Origin: Metaphire vulgaris
Taxonomy: Eukaryota; Annelida; Clitellata; Crassiclitellata; Megascolecidae
Length of the DNA stretch: 64,000 nt
Assembly: GCA_018105865.1 (NCBI GenBank)
Contig: CM030845.1
Coordinates: forward strand, 9,406,890-9,470,889
Reading direction: 5' to 3'
Shown here: positions 12,501 to 23,265 of the stretch, piece by piece
Layout: every line of letters starts with the position of its first letter
How positions within the stretch are numbered: the stretch's first letter is position 1
The notes under the pieces: model-generated
Databases searched by the model: none
Told to the model about the DNA's origin: nothing
What the model saw: only the letters and a program-made list of their open reading frames with translations
Position numbers and translations under genes: made by a program

Positions 12501-15500
12501 GCAAATTCACTTGTTGTTACAACAGAAGCCACTTGGCACAAAATGAAAGCAAAAAATTTTTGGTAAAGCTCTGACCGGAGCAATTGGCAACGTCATTGAA
12601 GCGCCTGTAACTGCAGAGGCACCAACACCCGACACACTGCTACTCAGCCGGCCAAATCCACGAAAATCAACAGCTGAAAAGTTTTAGAAAATAAGCATAC
12701 ACTTTGGAAGATAATTATAACACTTCAAAAAAGCCACAACTATGCCTTGGTGAGTTTTTCATTGAGTGCACACACATATTCCAAAAGTAAATTTGAACAA
12801 ATGCAGAAAACATATTCATTTAATGGCAAACAAGTTTTAGAAGTACAAATTAAGTAAAATGTCAAGATTTTCACCAATACACTGACCACAAATTATACAA
12901 TTTTCTACCGTCAGAACCTGGCAATAATGCACTTTTCTCACTTAATAAGTCATGCAGCAGGGACTGATAATGAATTATTTTTATAAAACATAAACAAATA
13001 TCAGTAAAACAGAGATATTGTAACAAACTTCTACAGAACAATCACATTATTAAACTAACACTGGAAGAAATGGACATGAACACAATAATTATTTACATAT
13101 TTCTGTTTCGTGCTATTAGCACTGTAACTCAATGTGCAGGTCTGATTAGATTTACTGATTACCGGTAATCCTTGCAGTTACTTATGTCAACTTGATCAAA
13201 TTTCAAAATTTCCAACAATAAATCATCAATGGCACATGCACCCCTAGATTATCTCCCTTACCTAAGGGAGGGGGTAAAGGCTCCAACGTATCCATGAATT
13301 CTTCAAGGCTCATCTGGCTATTGAAGTTGGATGAATTCCCTAACGAAAAATAATAATCAAACTAATAATGAATGCACGCACTCAACGACCAGATTGACAC
13401 ATAGAATTAACCTCTTTAGCGTTTGCCCCGAGCCCAGCACGTCATAGATGGCGCCGCCTTATATGTTTGCCCCGAGTCCAGTTCGTCATGAACTTCACAG
13501 ACCCGTATCTATATGTTTGCCCCGAGCTGAGCACGTCAAAAGCGATCTAGGCGTTTATTGACATATTCTGCGTTCAATGGCGCGCCGGGAGCCAGTCTAT
13601 TCCTAAAAATAGAATCGTAGTTGAGGCTGGAAGAGGGAGGGGGTTCGTTGTTGTTGAAAAGATGGCGTCGAGAAAGAGGTTAGCGGCGGCTGAAGCTTTG
13701 GAAATGGTCATGGAATCGCCGAATCGGACGATGATCTCTCCGACCAAGACACCGGCGATGATGTTATGCGGAGCGGTGACGAGCGGTCCTCGGAAGACGA
13801 AAGTTCCGGGGACAGCGACGAGACGGAGGGGTACGAGGTAGGCAGGAGTTCCAATGGGACGTTCACTGGGGAGTCAGATATGAAGGTCGACATTCCTCCC
13901 ACCAAATCCCCCATGGATTACTTCAAGTTATTTTTTACCACGGAAATACTTGGGGTAATGCTGTTGAAACTAACAGGAGGGCAGCACAATTGCAGCAAGT
14001 AACCTTGGCCAGGCACTCAAGGTTGCTCAAATGGGAGGACGTGGGTATGGATGAGCTGCTAGTTTTCCTGTCTTTGATTATCTACCATGGGACCGATCTA
14101 CATAATTTTTGAACTGATCTGTTCCAAAGACACCCACCTACAACTGTACTGCTGAACCTAGGGGGTCACCACTGAAAAATTTCTTTTATTGACCTTAGAA
14201 GAAAATTTTTGGCAGGGGGTCATATTTTGGCCTGTAGAGTGGGCCAAACCCCCAAATTTTCTTTTTTGGCACGGATGGATGGTAAGTACAATAAAAATGC
14301 TAAACAATGATGCAAACCACATCCTTGTAGCTTCTATATAGCCTGCAAGGTAAGGTGTTTCAGATTTGAGATTCTCGCAAAAAAATGTCACTTCTCCGAG
14401 CAACGGGTGCCTGGTGTAGAAACACCATAACTCCCCCAAATTGGGTCCCATCTTCAAAATTTTTGAACTAATCTGTTCCAAAGACACCAACCTACAACTT
14501 TGCCGCTGAACCTAGGGGGTCACCGCTGAAAAAATTTTTTTATTGACCTTTGAACGTATTTTTTGGGAGGAGGTCATATTTTGGTCTGTAGGGTGGACCC
14601 AACCCCCGAAATTTCTTTTTTGGCACGGATGGATGGTAAGTACAATAAAAATGCTAAACAATGATGCAAACCACATCTTTGTAGCTTCTATATAGCCTGA
14701 AATATAGTAAGTTTAAAAAGTACATGTTAACAGTTCAAAATAACGTTATTCTCCAAAATTAATAACACACATTGGTAACGTCTTGGAAAATTTTATTACA
14801 CGCTAAAGGGGTTAACAAAACACCAAAACAATACATTTGCTTTTCCAATTGGAACTGATACTTAACTATTACCAACATCAATCACACCCTTGATGTAACG
14901 GCCAACATCAACACATGTTTATTCGGCACATCACAGTGAGTATGCAGCGAAAGCATACGGTATTCAATAAAAGTGTGAATTTCACACAAGCCAGTGCTGA
15001 GCAGTTTATACTTATACCAATTTCAGACAGGATTAATCTTATTATAAATCGCAAAGAAGGAGCACAAAAACAAAAAAGATCAAAAAGATGGTTGAATGAC
15101 ATAAAGGAATGGACTGGTCTGGACCTTCAAAGTGCAATACACATGCACTGATGATGATGATGATGATGACGACGACGACGATAATGAAGTGCACATGTAA
15201 CAAACAGTCTCAAAATCACATCTTCACTTCTTGCTATAAAACTCAACAAATAATATGAGGTAACGCAGTACAAATTTCACGACTGCAACACTTGTTACAA
15301 CAATAATTAATTATAGATCCTATTGGCCAATGTCAAAATACATTAATAGGATCTTCAAAAATTCTACATATACAATTCACGACATTTAGTAAACAAGAGT
15401 TGATATGGTTCTATTTTAGTTCAAACTGTCAAAAAAATTAGATTAGTTAAAAACTGTCTTATTCTTTACCTCTTGATGATGATGATGATGTGTATGGTGG

Positions 15501-18500
15501 TGTAAAGAGTGTGTCAAGCAAGTCATTGATCATAATCTCATCATCCCTGGTGATGTTGCTGCCAGGTGAGAACATTGGAACCGTAATGAGACTGGGGCTA
15601 GTCATCTTCGGTGTATTTGAATGGCTGACTCTTTGTAAAAGCTCATAATAGGAAGGTGGTAGCTGTTCAAACATTGTAAGAGAACTCATGCAATAAATTC
15701 CCACATGAGAAACCTCTAGTTGTGACATGGCCGATGCCCATAGGCTATCATTAAATAATCCGACATTACCTTCCCTTCACTTACTCAGTGTCAACTAATC
15801 AATAATTCACCAATATGATAGCCTTTTGGTTTAACAAATAAATATATATGACAATAACTTTCACAAAAACACAATCACACTACTAATTCAAAAATGAGTA
15901 AATATGCTAGTAATATTTTCTACAGATTCACGCTTAGTACAAATTGACTGTCAGTGTATCAATAAAAGGAGACATGTCAACAAGGCACAAACTACTTCAC
16001 TGGAATCAACTGAATTGACAAAAATGGCTAGCATTACAGTAATTCAAGAAACGCAAGGCCACCAATATAACTAAATTAACAGCAGACAAACAATGTTGCC
16101 AAGGTTAATTTCTGTAGTTCTATCAATGACCACAAACCAATGAACAGTCCCGACCAAAATTTTCTAATAGCCAAATATAAAATTTTATCAGTTTATCTCT
16201 GAATAGTCTCAAATACCTCCCACACATAGCAGATGTGTTGGCTATAATGATGGATGAAACTTACAATAAAATATACTAACTACTCTAGTAAGCAATTCAT
16301 GATCGTCAGGCTGAGCTGAAAATCTGTGTGCTAGAAATCGACTCAGTCGCTTGTAATCTCTAGTCAGCGAATTCAAGCGTAACTTCCAGTACTGTGTTCA
16401 TAACAAAAAACAAAGATAAACTAAACGCAATCAAACATCTGCACAAAAGTCACATGATCTCATAATAACATCAACTAACACTAGTTTGCAAATTTAGGTA
16501 AAAAAATACAAGATCTAGTTATCTTTCCAGAAGCAGAATGGTCTATCTATATAAATACCTAAATCATAATCAAGCTAAAATGGCTGCATACATTGACTGT
16601 TTTTCAAAACACTAAGTAATTATGTATATAGTCTATTAAGCTTATAGAACATAATTTGCACCAACTGCATCACCTTTTTTTCTATGGAAAGCAATATAAT
16701 GAAATGAAAATTAAATAACATTTGAAAACTGCTCTATAGTTGATATGAAAAGCATCATTATATAATAATAACAAATCTTCTAACATCTATGGTGTCATCA
16801 CTTTTGCTCGAGATTGCAGACTCAAAATGACAAACAATGGGTGATATCCCTTTGATGTCTGCAAAATAATTCAAAACCATACAGATCAATTTATAAACCT
16901 GCAATTCTAATTCAGCATATACAAATAGATTGGAATTTGCCTAAATAACTTTTAAATTCACTTTTACCATTAATGAAAAAAATGCATATCATTGCACACA
17001 CACACGAATAAAATCAAATAAAAAATAACCATTTACAAAAATTATGCCAGTGATCAAGTAGCTGTGCAATGACGACAATAATATGCAGTATCTTCAAGCT
17101 TAAAATTGCAATAACCAACCAGTTATGCAACTGCTTTCTGGCAAGAATCTAATGTTCATTGAAGATGCAAGAACACACAGCTAATCAAACAGTTCAGATT
17201 AAAACAAATCTGTCAACTGCAGTGGCATAGCCAGGGTTCGAGAATAGGGGACACATAAAAAATTCAGGCAAAAGAAGTCTCCGACGAGTAAAAAGGTCAT
17301 TAAGGAGTTCTTTGCACATCCATGTACGCTCTTCCATCATGCTACCTACCCCCAAATTTATCACCAGTTCTGCACAAATCCCGTGACCAGTCCCAGCCAG
17401 AACATGGAAGCCGTTGGAGGGGCTGGCCCCATGGCAATGCCAATGATCAGCTGCACCAAAAACAAAGCCAGGCATTGACACTGATACTGACACTGCATGT
17501 GCCATTCCCGCCAAATGATGTTGTTGAGACGAATCTTGTCCTTCAGTCGAACGTTAACTCCCTTAAAGTTCTTCCATTTTGGAGACGTCAGTTTATTGCT
17601 AACGTTACAGAAACCAGAACAGTGCGGACGACGTTAATGACACGTTATCAACAGACTTCAGACAATCATTTCTAAAACATGAAATTCGAATGTTAACATC
17701 GCCTCACCTCTATGACGTTTATTCGGACAAGCCAGAAACCAAACTGGCGGCTGAATAAGTTACTACACCCAAAGAGACGCAGGCACAGTAGTGACCAAAG
17801 CATACACTGAAATTCAATACTGTTTAGTATGTAAGATCAGGTGTCAATCTATGTACAATGGCAGAGCAGGTCAAAGTCTGAAAGGAATTCACCTCCAAAG
17901 GTAAAAGCAGGGCTCAAGCACCAAAACAAAATGCCATCAGACAATTTCTCATTTATTTCAAAAAAACAAAATGGTTTTCTGAATAAAAATTACAAAAATG
18001 TTGAAATTCAAATTCTATCTATTAAAATCAAGTCAAATGAATTATACAAATTGTGATCCTAATAAACTCCACAATATAGATGGAATATCAAGTGGAACAA
18101 AGTGGCCCACCGTAATAACTTTCATTCAAACTGCTAAAGAAATAATATAATTTCACAAAAAACCTGCATGAATACTAAACATAGAGCTGATTAAAAATCT
18201 AGGGCACTTAATAGTGGGGTAAAAAGTTTATCTTCCATTCAAGAATGTCATCAGTATTTTGAGAGGGAATTCTAGGCAAAAAGACAGCTCCCTGAAAAGA
18301 ACGGCTTACTGACTGAAGAGATTTGGAAGAGGAGAGGGTAAGTCAAAGATGGTTTTATCACTGCCAAGACAGACTGGTCAAGGTGTGCCAGATTGTCAGA
18401 CAGCATATGGCAATGTTCACTTTGCCAGAGGTTGGGTCGTTTAAATTAAATATACCACTAGAGATGACTGAACGTATTAGTTTTTATCCACCCGACCCAT

Positions 18501-20792
18501 CAATGAAAGTTTAAAAATTTGGGGTTAAAGCATCACAAATGGCAACAGATGCCCATAGAAACACATGTACAGTAGTGTAGACAAGTCCTGCCTCACTGTT
18601 GTGGATAAACTATAGGCTGCAAAGCCGTTGAAGTGAGTGGCTGTTGAAAATGAAATTACAGCAATCACAAACGCTACAAAAAAGTTGAGCAGTTTTCTTG
18701 AAGGAGACTTGACTGTCCAATAAAAGCACTTAGCCAGCAGAGTTATTACATGCATATCCATGTGATTTATCGTCTTTACCAGATAAATTTGCTAATATAA
18801 GCTGAATTTTAGGTATATCTTTCAAAAAAAATTTCCTATAAGCCATTGGTCAACATCATTCACCAAATATCTAAAGTAAATAACAAAAGCAGCCATAAAA
18901 TCAGCATGCACTGTGCAAATAATCATAAAAAGAAACCAGTTTTAACCATCAATTGATTATCCTTGTCCAGACAAGTTACCGTAAATGATTCAAATTTCGG
19001 TGTCAACACCTCTCTAAATGGTCAGTGAAAATTTTGCATTTTCTTAAATGAATTGTCCAATAAGCCAGAATAAATTATAATGCTGAATTGTTTTCAGGCA
19101 GGGTCACTTAAAACCAGATATGTCCAAGTTTGACCAGGATAGTTTCAGTGAAAAGGACTGTCCTACTGTTCAGACCATTCTCCAATTTTGAGCTGGTCTG
19201 TGACAACAGCTCACTAAATATTCTCTATAACATGCAAGAAAGAGAAAGACAGTATTAACACATGACAAATGATTAAGATGATAGAATAAAAACAGCTGAC
19301 AGAAAACTATAAACATCTAATTTCGTTATAGTGAATATGCCAACTTATTTAACTCCCGATTTATATACATTGTGGGCATAACAAGACTGAACTTACAAGA
19401 ACGTTAGTCAAAACTTTGTTGATCTCTAATAATTGCCCGAGTTTGCCTATAATAACTCTGGTAAGTCAATCTATAATTGCCACTGCATAAATTACACAAT
19501 ACATCTAAGCCAGTGGTAGAAAAACTGCGGCTCGCTAGTCACATGCGTCTCTTCTAGCTATATCTGCGGCTTGTGAAAAGTTCAACTTTTCTTTGAGCAG
19601 ATTAGTATGGTAGCATATGATGGAAAAAATCAAATTAATCCTATAGGAGTCGGGCTCTTTGAATAGAATGCACAAGTTGTGATGTTAACAGCAATAATTT
19701 TGCCTGTTTGCCAATTTGATCATAGACCCCATAAAAATAGCAGCAGAGATGTAATAAAATTTTGCAAAGAATTGGATCAAACTACCTCGTTTTCGTGTCT
19801 AATTGTGGCAATGTAGCTCCCAAGCTTTTTAAAATTGTCATTTGTGACTCTCACTCTATGTGTTTGGCCATCCCTGATCTAAGCTTTCGAAACATTTGGC
19901 CTAGCATAATCAGACAGTTTATGATATTACCAATTCACAGCAAAAACATGTTGGGCTTAACACAAGCATGTTGTGTCAAGCAAGGTAGGAAGGTGCCACA
20001 ACAGATCAAAGAATACAACAGAAGCCCCATGATGCCACTTAACTGATACGATAACAGCTGCGAATGAAGTTCATGCACATACAACTACTGAGTTGCTGTG
20101 GGACAGAAGTGTTTAACATTGTGTCAAGGAAGAACACCAATGGGAGATACAAACTCTGGTTAGCAGCTATCTGACCCTCACTCAAAGTTTAACATTATGA
20201 GACGAGATAGAAAGTACAAATCCGCTCATTTGAACAACAGACCACTGTGCACAAACTATTCTATACTGATGCACTGAAAGTTCTGCATAGTTTTCAGGAA
20301 TAATAATTTTCAATCAAGCTAAAGACATTATTCTATAGACTAAGTTGAACATACGCAATTAATAATATATTACCAGTGGGCCAACGACATGCATTCAAAC
20401 AGTTTCCTCAGAGATCCATCGATGAGAAGACCACAGGCACCTCCAGGAACCAAAGCGGCGCTCCCGTACGGCGATTGCCACCCTACCGGCGAGGGCAGTA
20501 CGGTCTCAACGTCGTCGACTATGCCACCCCGAGGCGGAGGCGGTTGGTCGCCGTGCCGCAGCGTCGCATCCGCGTCCGCCTCCTCCGCCACCACCACTTC
20601 GTCCGGCGGCTCGTCGTCGTGGACGTGGCTGACCATGAAATGACCGCTGTGGATCGTCGCATCGTTGCGCTTGTCCAGCAGGGCGTTGTCGACGGCGATG
20701 TCCTGCAACTTCGCAAGGAGGGCCCCGGGGGTAGCCCCGTCCGTCACCTCGTAGACGTCCTCCGAGTCGCTTCGGGCCATCGTCGGTTTCAT
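5144..20792 (-). CDS. mondo: Mondo (MondoA/ChREBP-type) bHLH-leucine-zipper transcription factor
   Basis: Family role: it pairs with Mlx, senses glucose-6-phosphate through its N-terminus and binds carbohydrate response elements to drive glycolytic and lipogenic genes, shuttling between cytoplasm and nucleus. Twenty coding exons (minus): 20792-20374, 17598-17492, 16858-16785, 16391-16284, 15662-15470, 13339-13262, 12673-12576, 12224-11544, 11313-11094, 10962-10888, 10694-10546, 9555-9420, 9213-9149, 8586-8497, 7899-7795, 7193-7106, 6858-6759, 6562-6439, 5922-5790, 5259-5144. All phases agree, giving 3,159 nt and 1,052 residues (vertebrate MondoA is about 920). IHSGHFMVS lies at residues 47-55, the basic region HITAEQKRRCNIK at 854-866, then helix 2, zipper and C-terminal localisation domain. 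The first Met in frame after a stop-bounded GTG-started stretch was chosen. The serine-rich middle is longer than usual. No second Mondo/Mlx gene is seen. Confidence 0.95.
5400..5464. repeat. LINE/SINE 3' tail with (TTAC)n
   Basis: The stretch contains AAAGCGCTATAGAAG followed by TTTTACTTACTTAC, the same tail type seen (reversed) at 32092, 35668 and 62549. It lies in the last Mondo intron. Confidence 0.5.
6759..7899 (-). CDS. mondo: Mondo bHLH and leucine-zipper exons (15-17)
   Basis: Exon 7899-7795 encodes the basic region and helix 1 (RRVSHITAEQKRRCNIK). It contains the H, E and R residues that read CACGTG-like half sites. Exon 7193-7106 encodes YGFDTLVGLIPDL and SKAVALHK (loop and helix 2). 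Exon 6858-6759 encodes the zipper, with heptad leucines in DLCKKMKQERKDELQEMEQL. The first of these introns has a GC donor. Confidence 0.95.
7793..7794 (-). other. GC-AG splice donor after Mondo exon 15
   Basis: The sequence reads AAG|GCAAGA at the exon 15 boundary. The flanks AG|GCAAG are the usual context of the rare GC donor class. No GT nearby preserves the frame through the bHLH domain. Confidence 0.85.
8866..8990 (-). repeat. (ATT)n microsatellite at a reversed LINE tail
   Basis: About 60 bp of ATT/GTT units abut AAGAGCATTTCTACAGCGC. On the minus strand this reads as a GCGCTGTAGAAAT-type LINE 3' end followed by its simple-repeat tail. It is intronic. Confidence 0.6.
10084..10480. repeat. 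Possible foldback MITE in Mondo intron
   Basis: A GC-richer insert between exons 11 and 12. It has an inner inverted pair: CACTGCAACTAATGAT near 10193 and its complement near 10280. The outer ends and a target duplication could not be settled. Confidence 0.35.
11542..11543 (-). other. GC-AG splice donor after Mondo exon 8
   Basis: The sequence reads CACAG|GCAAGC. Using it joins KRFRTPQ to NTGPRHLPQ in phase 0. Reading through instead gives unrelated residues and then a stop. Confidence 0.75.
11544..12224 (-). CDS. mondo: Mondo exon 8, large serine/glutamine-rich region
   Basis: A 227-codon phase 0-0 exon rich in Ser, Gln, Leu and Pro. It corresponds to the variable transactivation region of Mondo proteins. 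The second CAG at the acceptor is used because the first would break phase. It ends KRFRTPQ at a non-canonical GC donor (11543-11542). Confidence 0.88.
13411..14811 (+). mobile_element. piggyBac-type element, degenerate
   Basis: A 1,401-bp element bounded by TTAA on both sides (13407-13410 and 14812-14815), with inverted ends CCTCTTTAGCG and CGCTAAAGGGG. TTAA target sites define piggyBac. A broken transposase N-terminus starts at 13662 (ATGGCGTCGAG). It shows an acidic leader, a frameshift near 13715, and SPMDYFKLFFTTEIL at 13909-13953, typical of piggyBac-derived transposases (PGBD type). A later frameshift precedes ELLVFLSLIIYHGTD (from 14055). The catalytic part is gone and replaced by a roughly 360-bp tandem duplication (about 14127-14336 and 14487-14697). 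Three copies of GTTTGCCCCGAG lie near the left end. It sits 72 bp upstream of Mondo exon 6. Confidence 0.88.
13662..14110 (+). pseudogene. piggyBac transposase N-terminal remnant
   Basis: The reading frame is broken at least twice. What remains is an acidic Ser/Glu/Asp-rich leader, then the conserved start of the DDE_Tnp_1_7 region (DYFKLFFTTEIL; TNRRAAQ; LLVFLSLIIYHG). No DDD catalytic residues remain, so it cannot be active. Confidence 0.75.
15040..15190 (+). mobile_element. RTE-like LINE 3' fragment with GAT/GAC tail
   Basis: The frame ends KRSKRWLNDIKEWTGLDL, the typical end of RTE-type reverse transcriptases, and stops at TGA. It is followed directly by (GAT)n and (GAC)n, the short-repeat tail of such elements. 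It lies in the intron between Mondo exons 5 and 6. Confidence 0.75.
15470..15662 (-). CDS. mondo: Mondo exon 5 with DTLFT motif and microsatellite serine tract
   Basis: The exon encodes PPSYYELLQRVS, then DEIMINDLLDTLFT, which resembles the DISDTLFT motif of vertebrate Mondo proteins. It ends in a five-serine run coded by TCA-ATC repeats immediately before the donor GTAAAG, so a simple repeat has become coding at the exon edge. Confidence 0.85.
16284..20792 (-). CDS. mondo: Mondo glucose-sensing N-terminal exons (1-4)
   Basis: Exon 1 (20792-20374) encodes an acidic leader, the conserved IHSGHFMVS box, an acidic/proline linker and KLFECMSLA, ending in phase 2 at the donor GTAATA. Exon 2 supplies NKLTSPKWKNFKG and KDKIRLNNIIWREWHMQ, the most conserved stretch of the family. 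Exon 3 carries SPIVCHFESA. Exon 4 begins YWKLRLNSLTRDYKRLSRFL, which corresponds to the helix bound by 14-3-3 in vertebrate homologues. Together these form the Mondo conserved regions that hold the protein in the cytoplasm at low glucose. The exon 3 donor (GTTAGA) is the weakest of the set and is chosen because it keeps phase. Confidence 0.92.
17220..17445. mobile_element. Decayed hAT-type MITE beside Mondo exon 2
   Basis: Left end CAGTGGCATAGCCAGGG; right end the complement of CATTGGCATTGCCATGGGG. Flanking octamers GTCAACTG and ATCAGCTG match at six of eight positions. It ends 46 bp past the exon 2 donor, inside the intron. Confidence 0.55.
18060..19500. other. Mondo intron 1 sequence without recognised features
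   Basis: AT-rich intronic sequence. A 63-codon open frame at 18323-18514 on the plus strand has no recognisable motif and no splice context, so it is not called as a gene. Confidence 0.4.
19511..19876. mobile_element. hAT element fragment, CAGTGGTAG ends
   Basis: A 366-bp element from CAGTGGTAGAAAAACTGCGG to GGCCATCCCTG. A perfect 8-bp duplication ATCTAAGC flanks it (19503-19510 and 19877-19884). It is noncoding and lies in Mondo intron 1. Confidence 0.85.
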
Positions 20793-20835
20793 TCCTCCGG
20801 GGTGCTGAGGACTCCGGCGATCGCCGCCATCGCGA

Positions 20836-20925
20836 TCATAGTCCGGATAAATCGCAGAATATCCGGAGGTTTTCCGTCGAGACGCAGTTTCTAACCTCCA
20901 TCTCGTCGTCCAGCTTCTGCACCAT
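20836..20925 (-). promoter_or_regulatory. Upstream ORF in Mondo leader
   Basis: A 29-codon ATG-to-TGA frame (starting MVQKLDDEMEVRN) lies in the same exon, in another frame. It ends 43 nt before the Mondo start codon. An overlapping shorter ATG frame lies just upstream. If transcribed, it would be expected to lower or gate Mondo translation; this is inference. Confidence 0.5.
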
Positions 20926-20979
20926 TGACCATTGTTCACTCAACTTCACTGCAGCGCCGGAAACTGCAACAACCGATGA

Positions 20980-21130
20980 TCAGTTAGATAAATAAGAAGT
21001 AACTAACTCCAGTAAATTTCTATAGCGCTTTTGTACAAGAACGGCAGTAGCTGCTTATTCTAATCCTAGGCGTTTAATATGCCGTTGAAATAACCATAGC
21101 CGAAGTTTAGTAGCCACCAGGGCAAAGTCA
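20980..21130 (-). mobile_element. LINE 3' fragment (TTAC-tailed family)
   Basis: It shares CTATAGCGC, AGTAGCTGCTTATTCT, CGTTTAAT and the ATAGCC segment with 32092-32370 and 62549-62788, reading as the reversed 3' end of the same family. It lies just upstream of Mondo exon 1. Confidence 0.55.
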
Positions 21131-21422
21131 ATTCCAGAGATCAGTCAAGAGTGGGAGTGGGGAGGCCGGAAGCAGCAAAGCAGACTTTGAAAAGATGTAG
21201 AGATTATAGAAAGTCCATTTGTAGGCTACTGCGGCTCATGCAGCAGCTCACGAGTTCAGCACAAGACAAATAGTACCAGCATTAATATGGAACAAATTAA
21301 TTAATTTAGAAAGAACAACGACCTATTAAGTTACTGTTTAAAATGGTAATGGAGTGAGCGGAAACAGGATTATAAAATACAATTATAAATCCAAAAATAA
21401 ATTCAACCAAATGAGAGCACAC

Positions 21423-21584
21423 CAGCTAGGTTTAATCTAGGCCGTTTCCGGAGGAATTGCCCTTTCCCGGAAATTTCAAATACCTCCCGAAAATGTTGGC
21501 ATACTCATGGGCATACTACATCAACTATCAGCAGCCCCCTAGCTGAATTCCCCCTCCGGAGTCCAGAGTCTAGATTAAGCACTG
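21423..21584. mobile_element. hAT MITE, TTTAATCTAGGCC family, copy 1
   Basis: A 162-bp element with ends CAGCTAGGTTTAATCTAGG and CTAGATTAAGCACTG. A perfect 8-bp duplication GAGCACAC flanks it (21415-21422 and 21585-21592). The sister copy is at 30057-30237. Confidence 0.87.
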
Positions 21585-22309
21585 GAGCACACCGATATAA
21601 TCCAGCATATAGAAAATTAACATTAGTTATCAAAATTACAAATTTCTCCAGCGCAGTAGCGACAATTTAAAAGTTGAAGTAGAATCCAGTGATTCAAATT
21701 TTTAATAGTTCTAGTCTGCATCACTGCTTCTTCAAACCTCCGAACGCCGACCAACAGCCAGCTCAATTAATGAATTAAACCACTAATATATTCACTGATC
21801 TGTTCACTTTTAATAGTAATCAGGGGCGTACAGTCAGTGGCACTATAGTTGCTTCTCCGTGTGTGACCCTATAGGCCCTATAGGCCCTGAAATTCATTAG
21901 GCTACCAATATCACTTCGTATAACCAGCACTTTATCATATCTTTCAAATCCGGTCTTAAAGCATAGCCCAGCTGCCTCTTTGATTTGGCTTATCCCCACG
22001 GTTATTTCTAGGATTGTGAATTGGGGGTGGGGGGAGTTGTCGGAAAAATCTGGGGTGTGTGGTTATTTTCTAGGATTGTGAATTTGTCAATTTGGGGGTG
22101 TCGGGAAAATCTGGTGGTGTCGGAGTTTGGAAGTCTCTACCAAAAAGGTCTGACAGCAAAAAACGTTATCAATTAGTCTCAAAAAGTCTGACAAGCAAGA
22201 AAGTAAAAGGATAAAGTTGGGGGGGGGGGTCCTTCGAGATCTCCATTGGGGGAGGGAAATTTTCAAACTTTGGGCCCCCCTAAAAAGGGCCTAGAATAAA
22301 CACTGGCCC

Positions 22310-22436
22310 AGAGCATCGATTTCTAAGTGGTTTAGTAGGATGATACCACTGTGAAACTTCATTTCCATACGGGATTCGAACCCGCTTTCTTTGGGACTCG
22401 ATGTCATCTCTCGATCCGCTATGCCATAGGGCCCAA
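22310..22436 (-). repeat. tRNA-derived SINE
   Basis: On the minus strand it begins with a tRNA-like head containing TATGGCATAGCGGATCGAGA (A-box like) and GGGTTCGAATCCC (B box). An unrelated tail follows. The arms do not fold into a clean cloverleaf, so this is read as a polymerase III SINE and not a functional tRNA. Confidence 0.6.
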
Positions 22437-23265
22437 CAGTAAGTACAAATTGTTGCAAATGTAACACGAACACAGTCGCATCATAACGCATACCGTAGGC
22501 CTATATACGGTCCGTCTATAAGGCTCTAAGCTTACACTACACATAGGCCCTACCTAGTCTACGTCATTGTTATTTGTACAGTCGTCACTTATCAGCCTTG
22601 ACAATTTAAGTAGACAGACCTAATCTACGTCACTGTTATTTACACGATCATCACTTACCAGCAGTGACAAATTTAAGTAGAAAGAACTAGATTAGATAAA
22701 ACTGAAGTCTCTTCAGATAGGCTTACACTTCTAGTGATTAGGCCTACATCGGTCTACAGAACAGAACATCCGTTGCACAGGTACAGTATCAGTACATCGA
22801 TGATCGAACCAACGCAGAACAGTGGACCATCGCAATATATAGGCCTATTACGTTGATCTCGTAGGCCTATCTCAACTATATCATCTTTTACCTCCTTCTA
22901 AAACCCGACCTGTACAGCCTCAAAGGGGCGAAGGAGGTGGCAACGTATAGAAGTAGGGGTATGCCTGACAGAGCTATGCCATCAGTGATGAAAACCTTGT
23001 GTTGAAGTATCACCTAGGGCGCTACGCGAGGTGGACAGGTCTGTCAGGAACCCTGAAAACATACGGCTAATAGCAGGCAACGGTATCACCCACAATGGCA
23101 GCAAGTTGTGGGTTATCTCAGATGGCGGACACCAGAAACACTCTGGATAACGGCAGCTGGAGAAACAACCTGAAGCAGATGAGAACGACAGTTTAAAATG
23201 GTTCAGGCATTGCGATTGCGATGGTTCTGGGGGCCCGCCGCAATTAAGAGCCTCCAAGAAAGGTC

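Noticed and set aside
20376..20894. Plus-strand 172-codon frame over Mondo exon 1
   Set aside because: It is the antisense shadow of a GC-rich coding exon.
20793..20939. Mondo start at the upstream GTG
   Set aside because: The open frame extends to a GTG at 20939, but the first ATG in frame is at 20792, just before the conserved region. A non-ATG start has no support.
22362..22436. Functional tRNA gene
   Set aside because: The A and B boxes are present, but the stems do not pair properly and a SINE-like tail follows.
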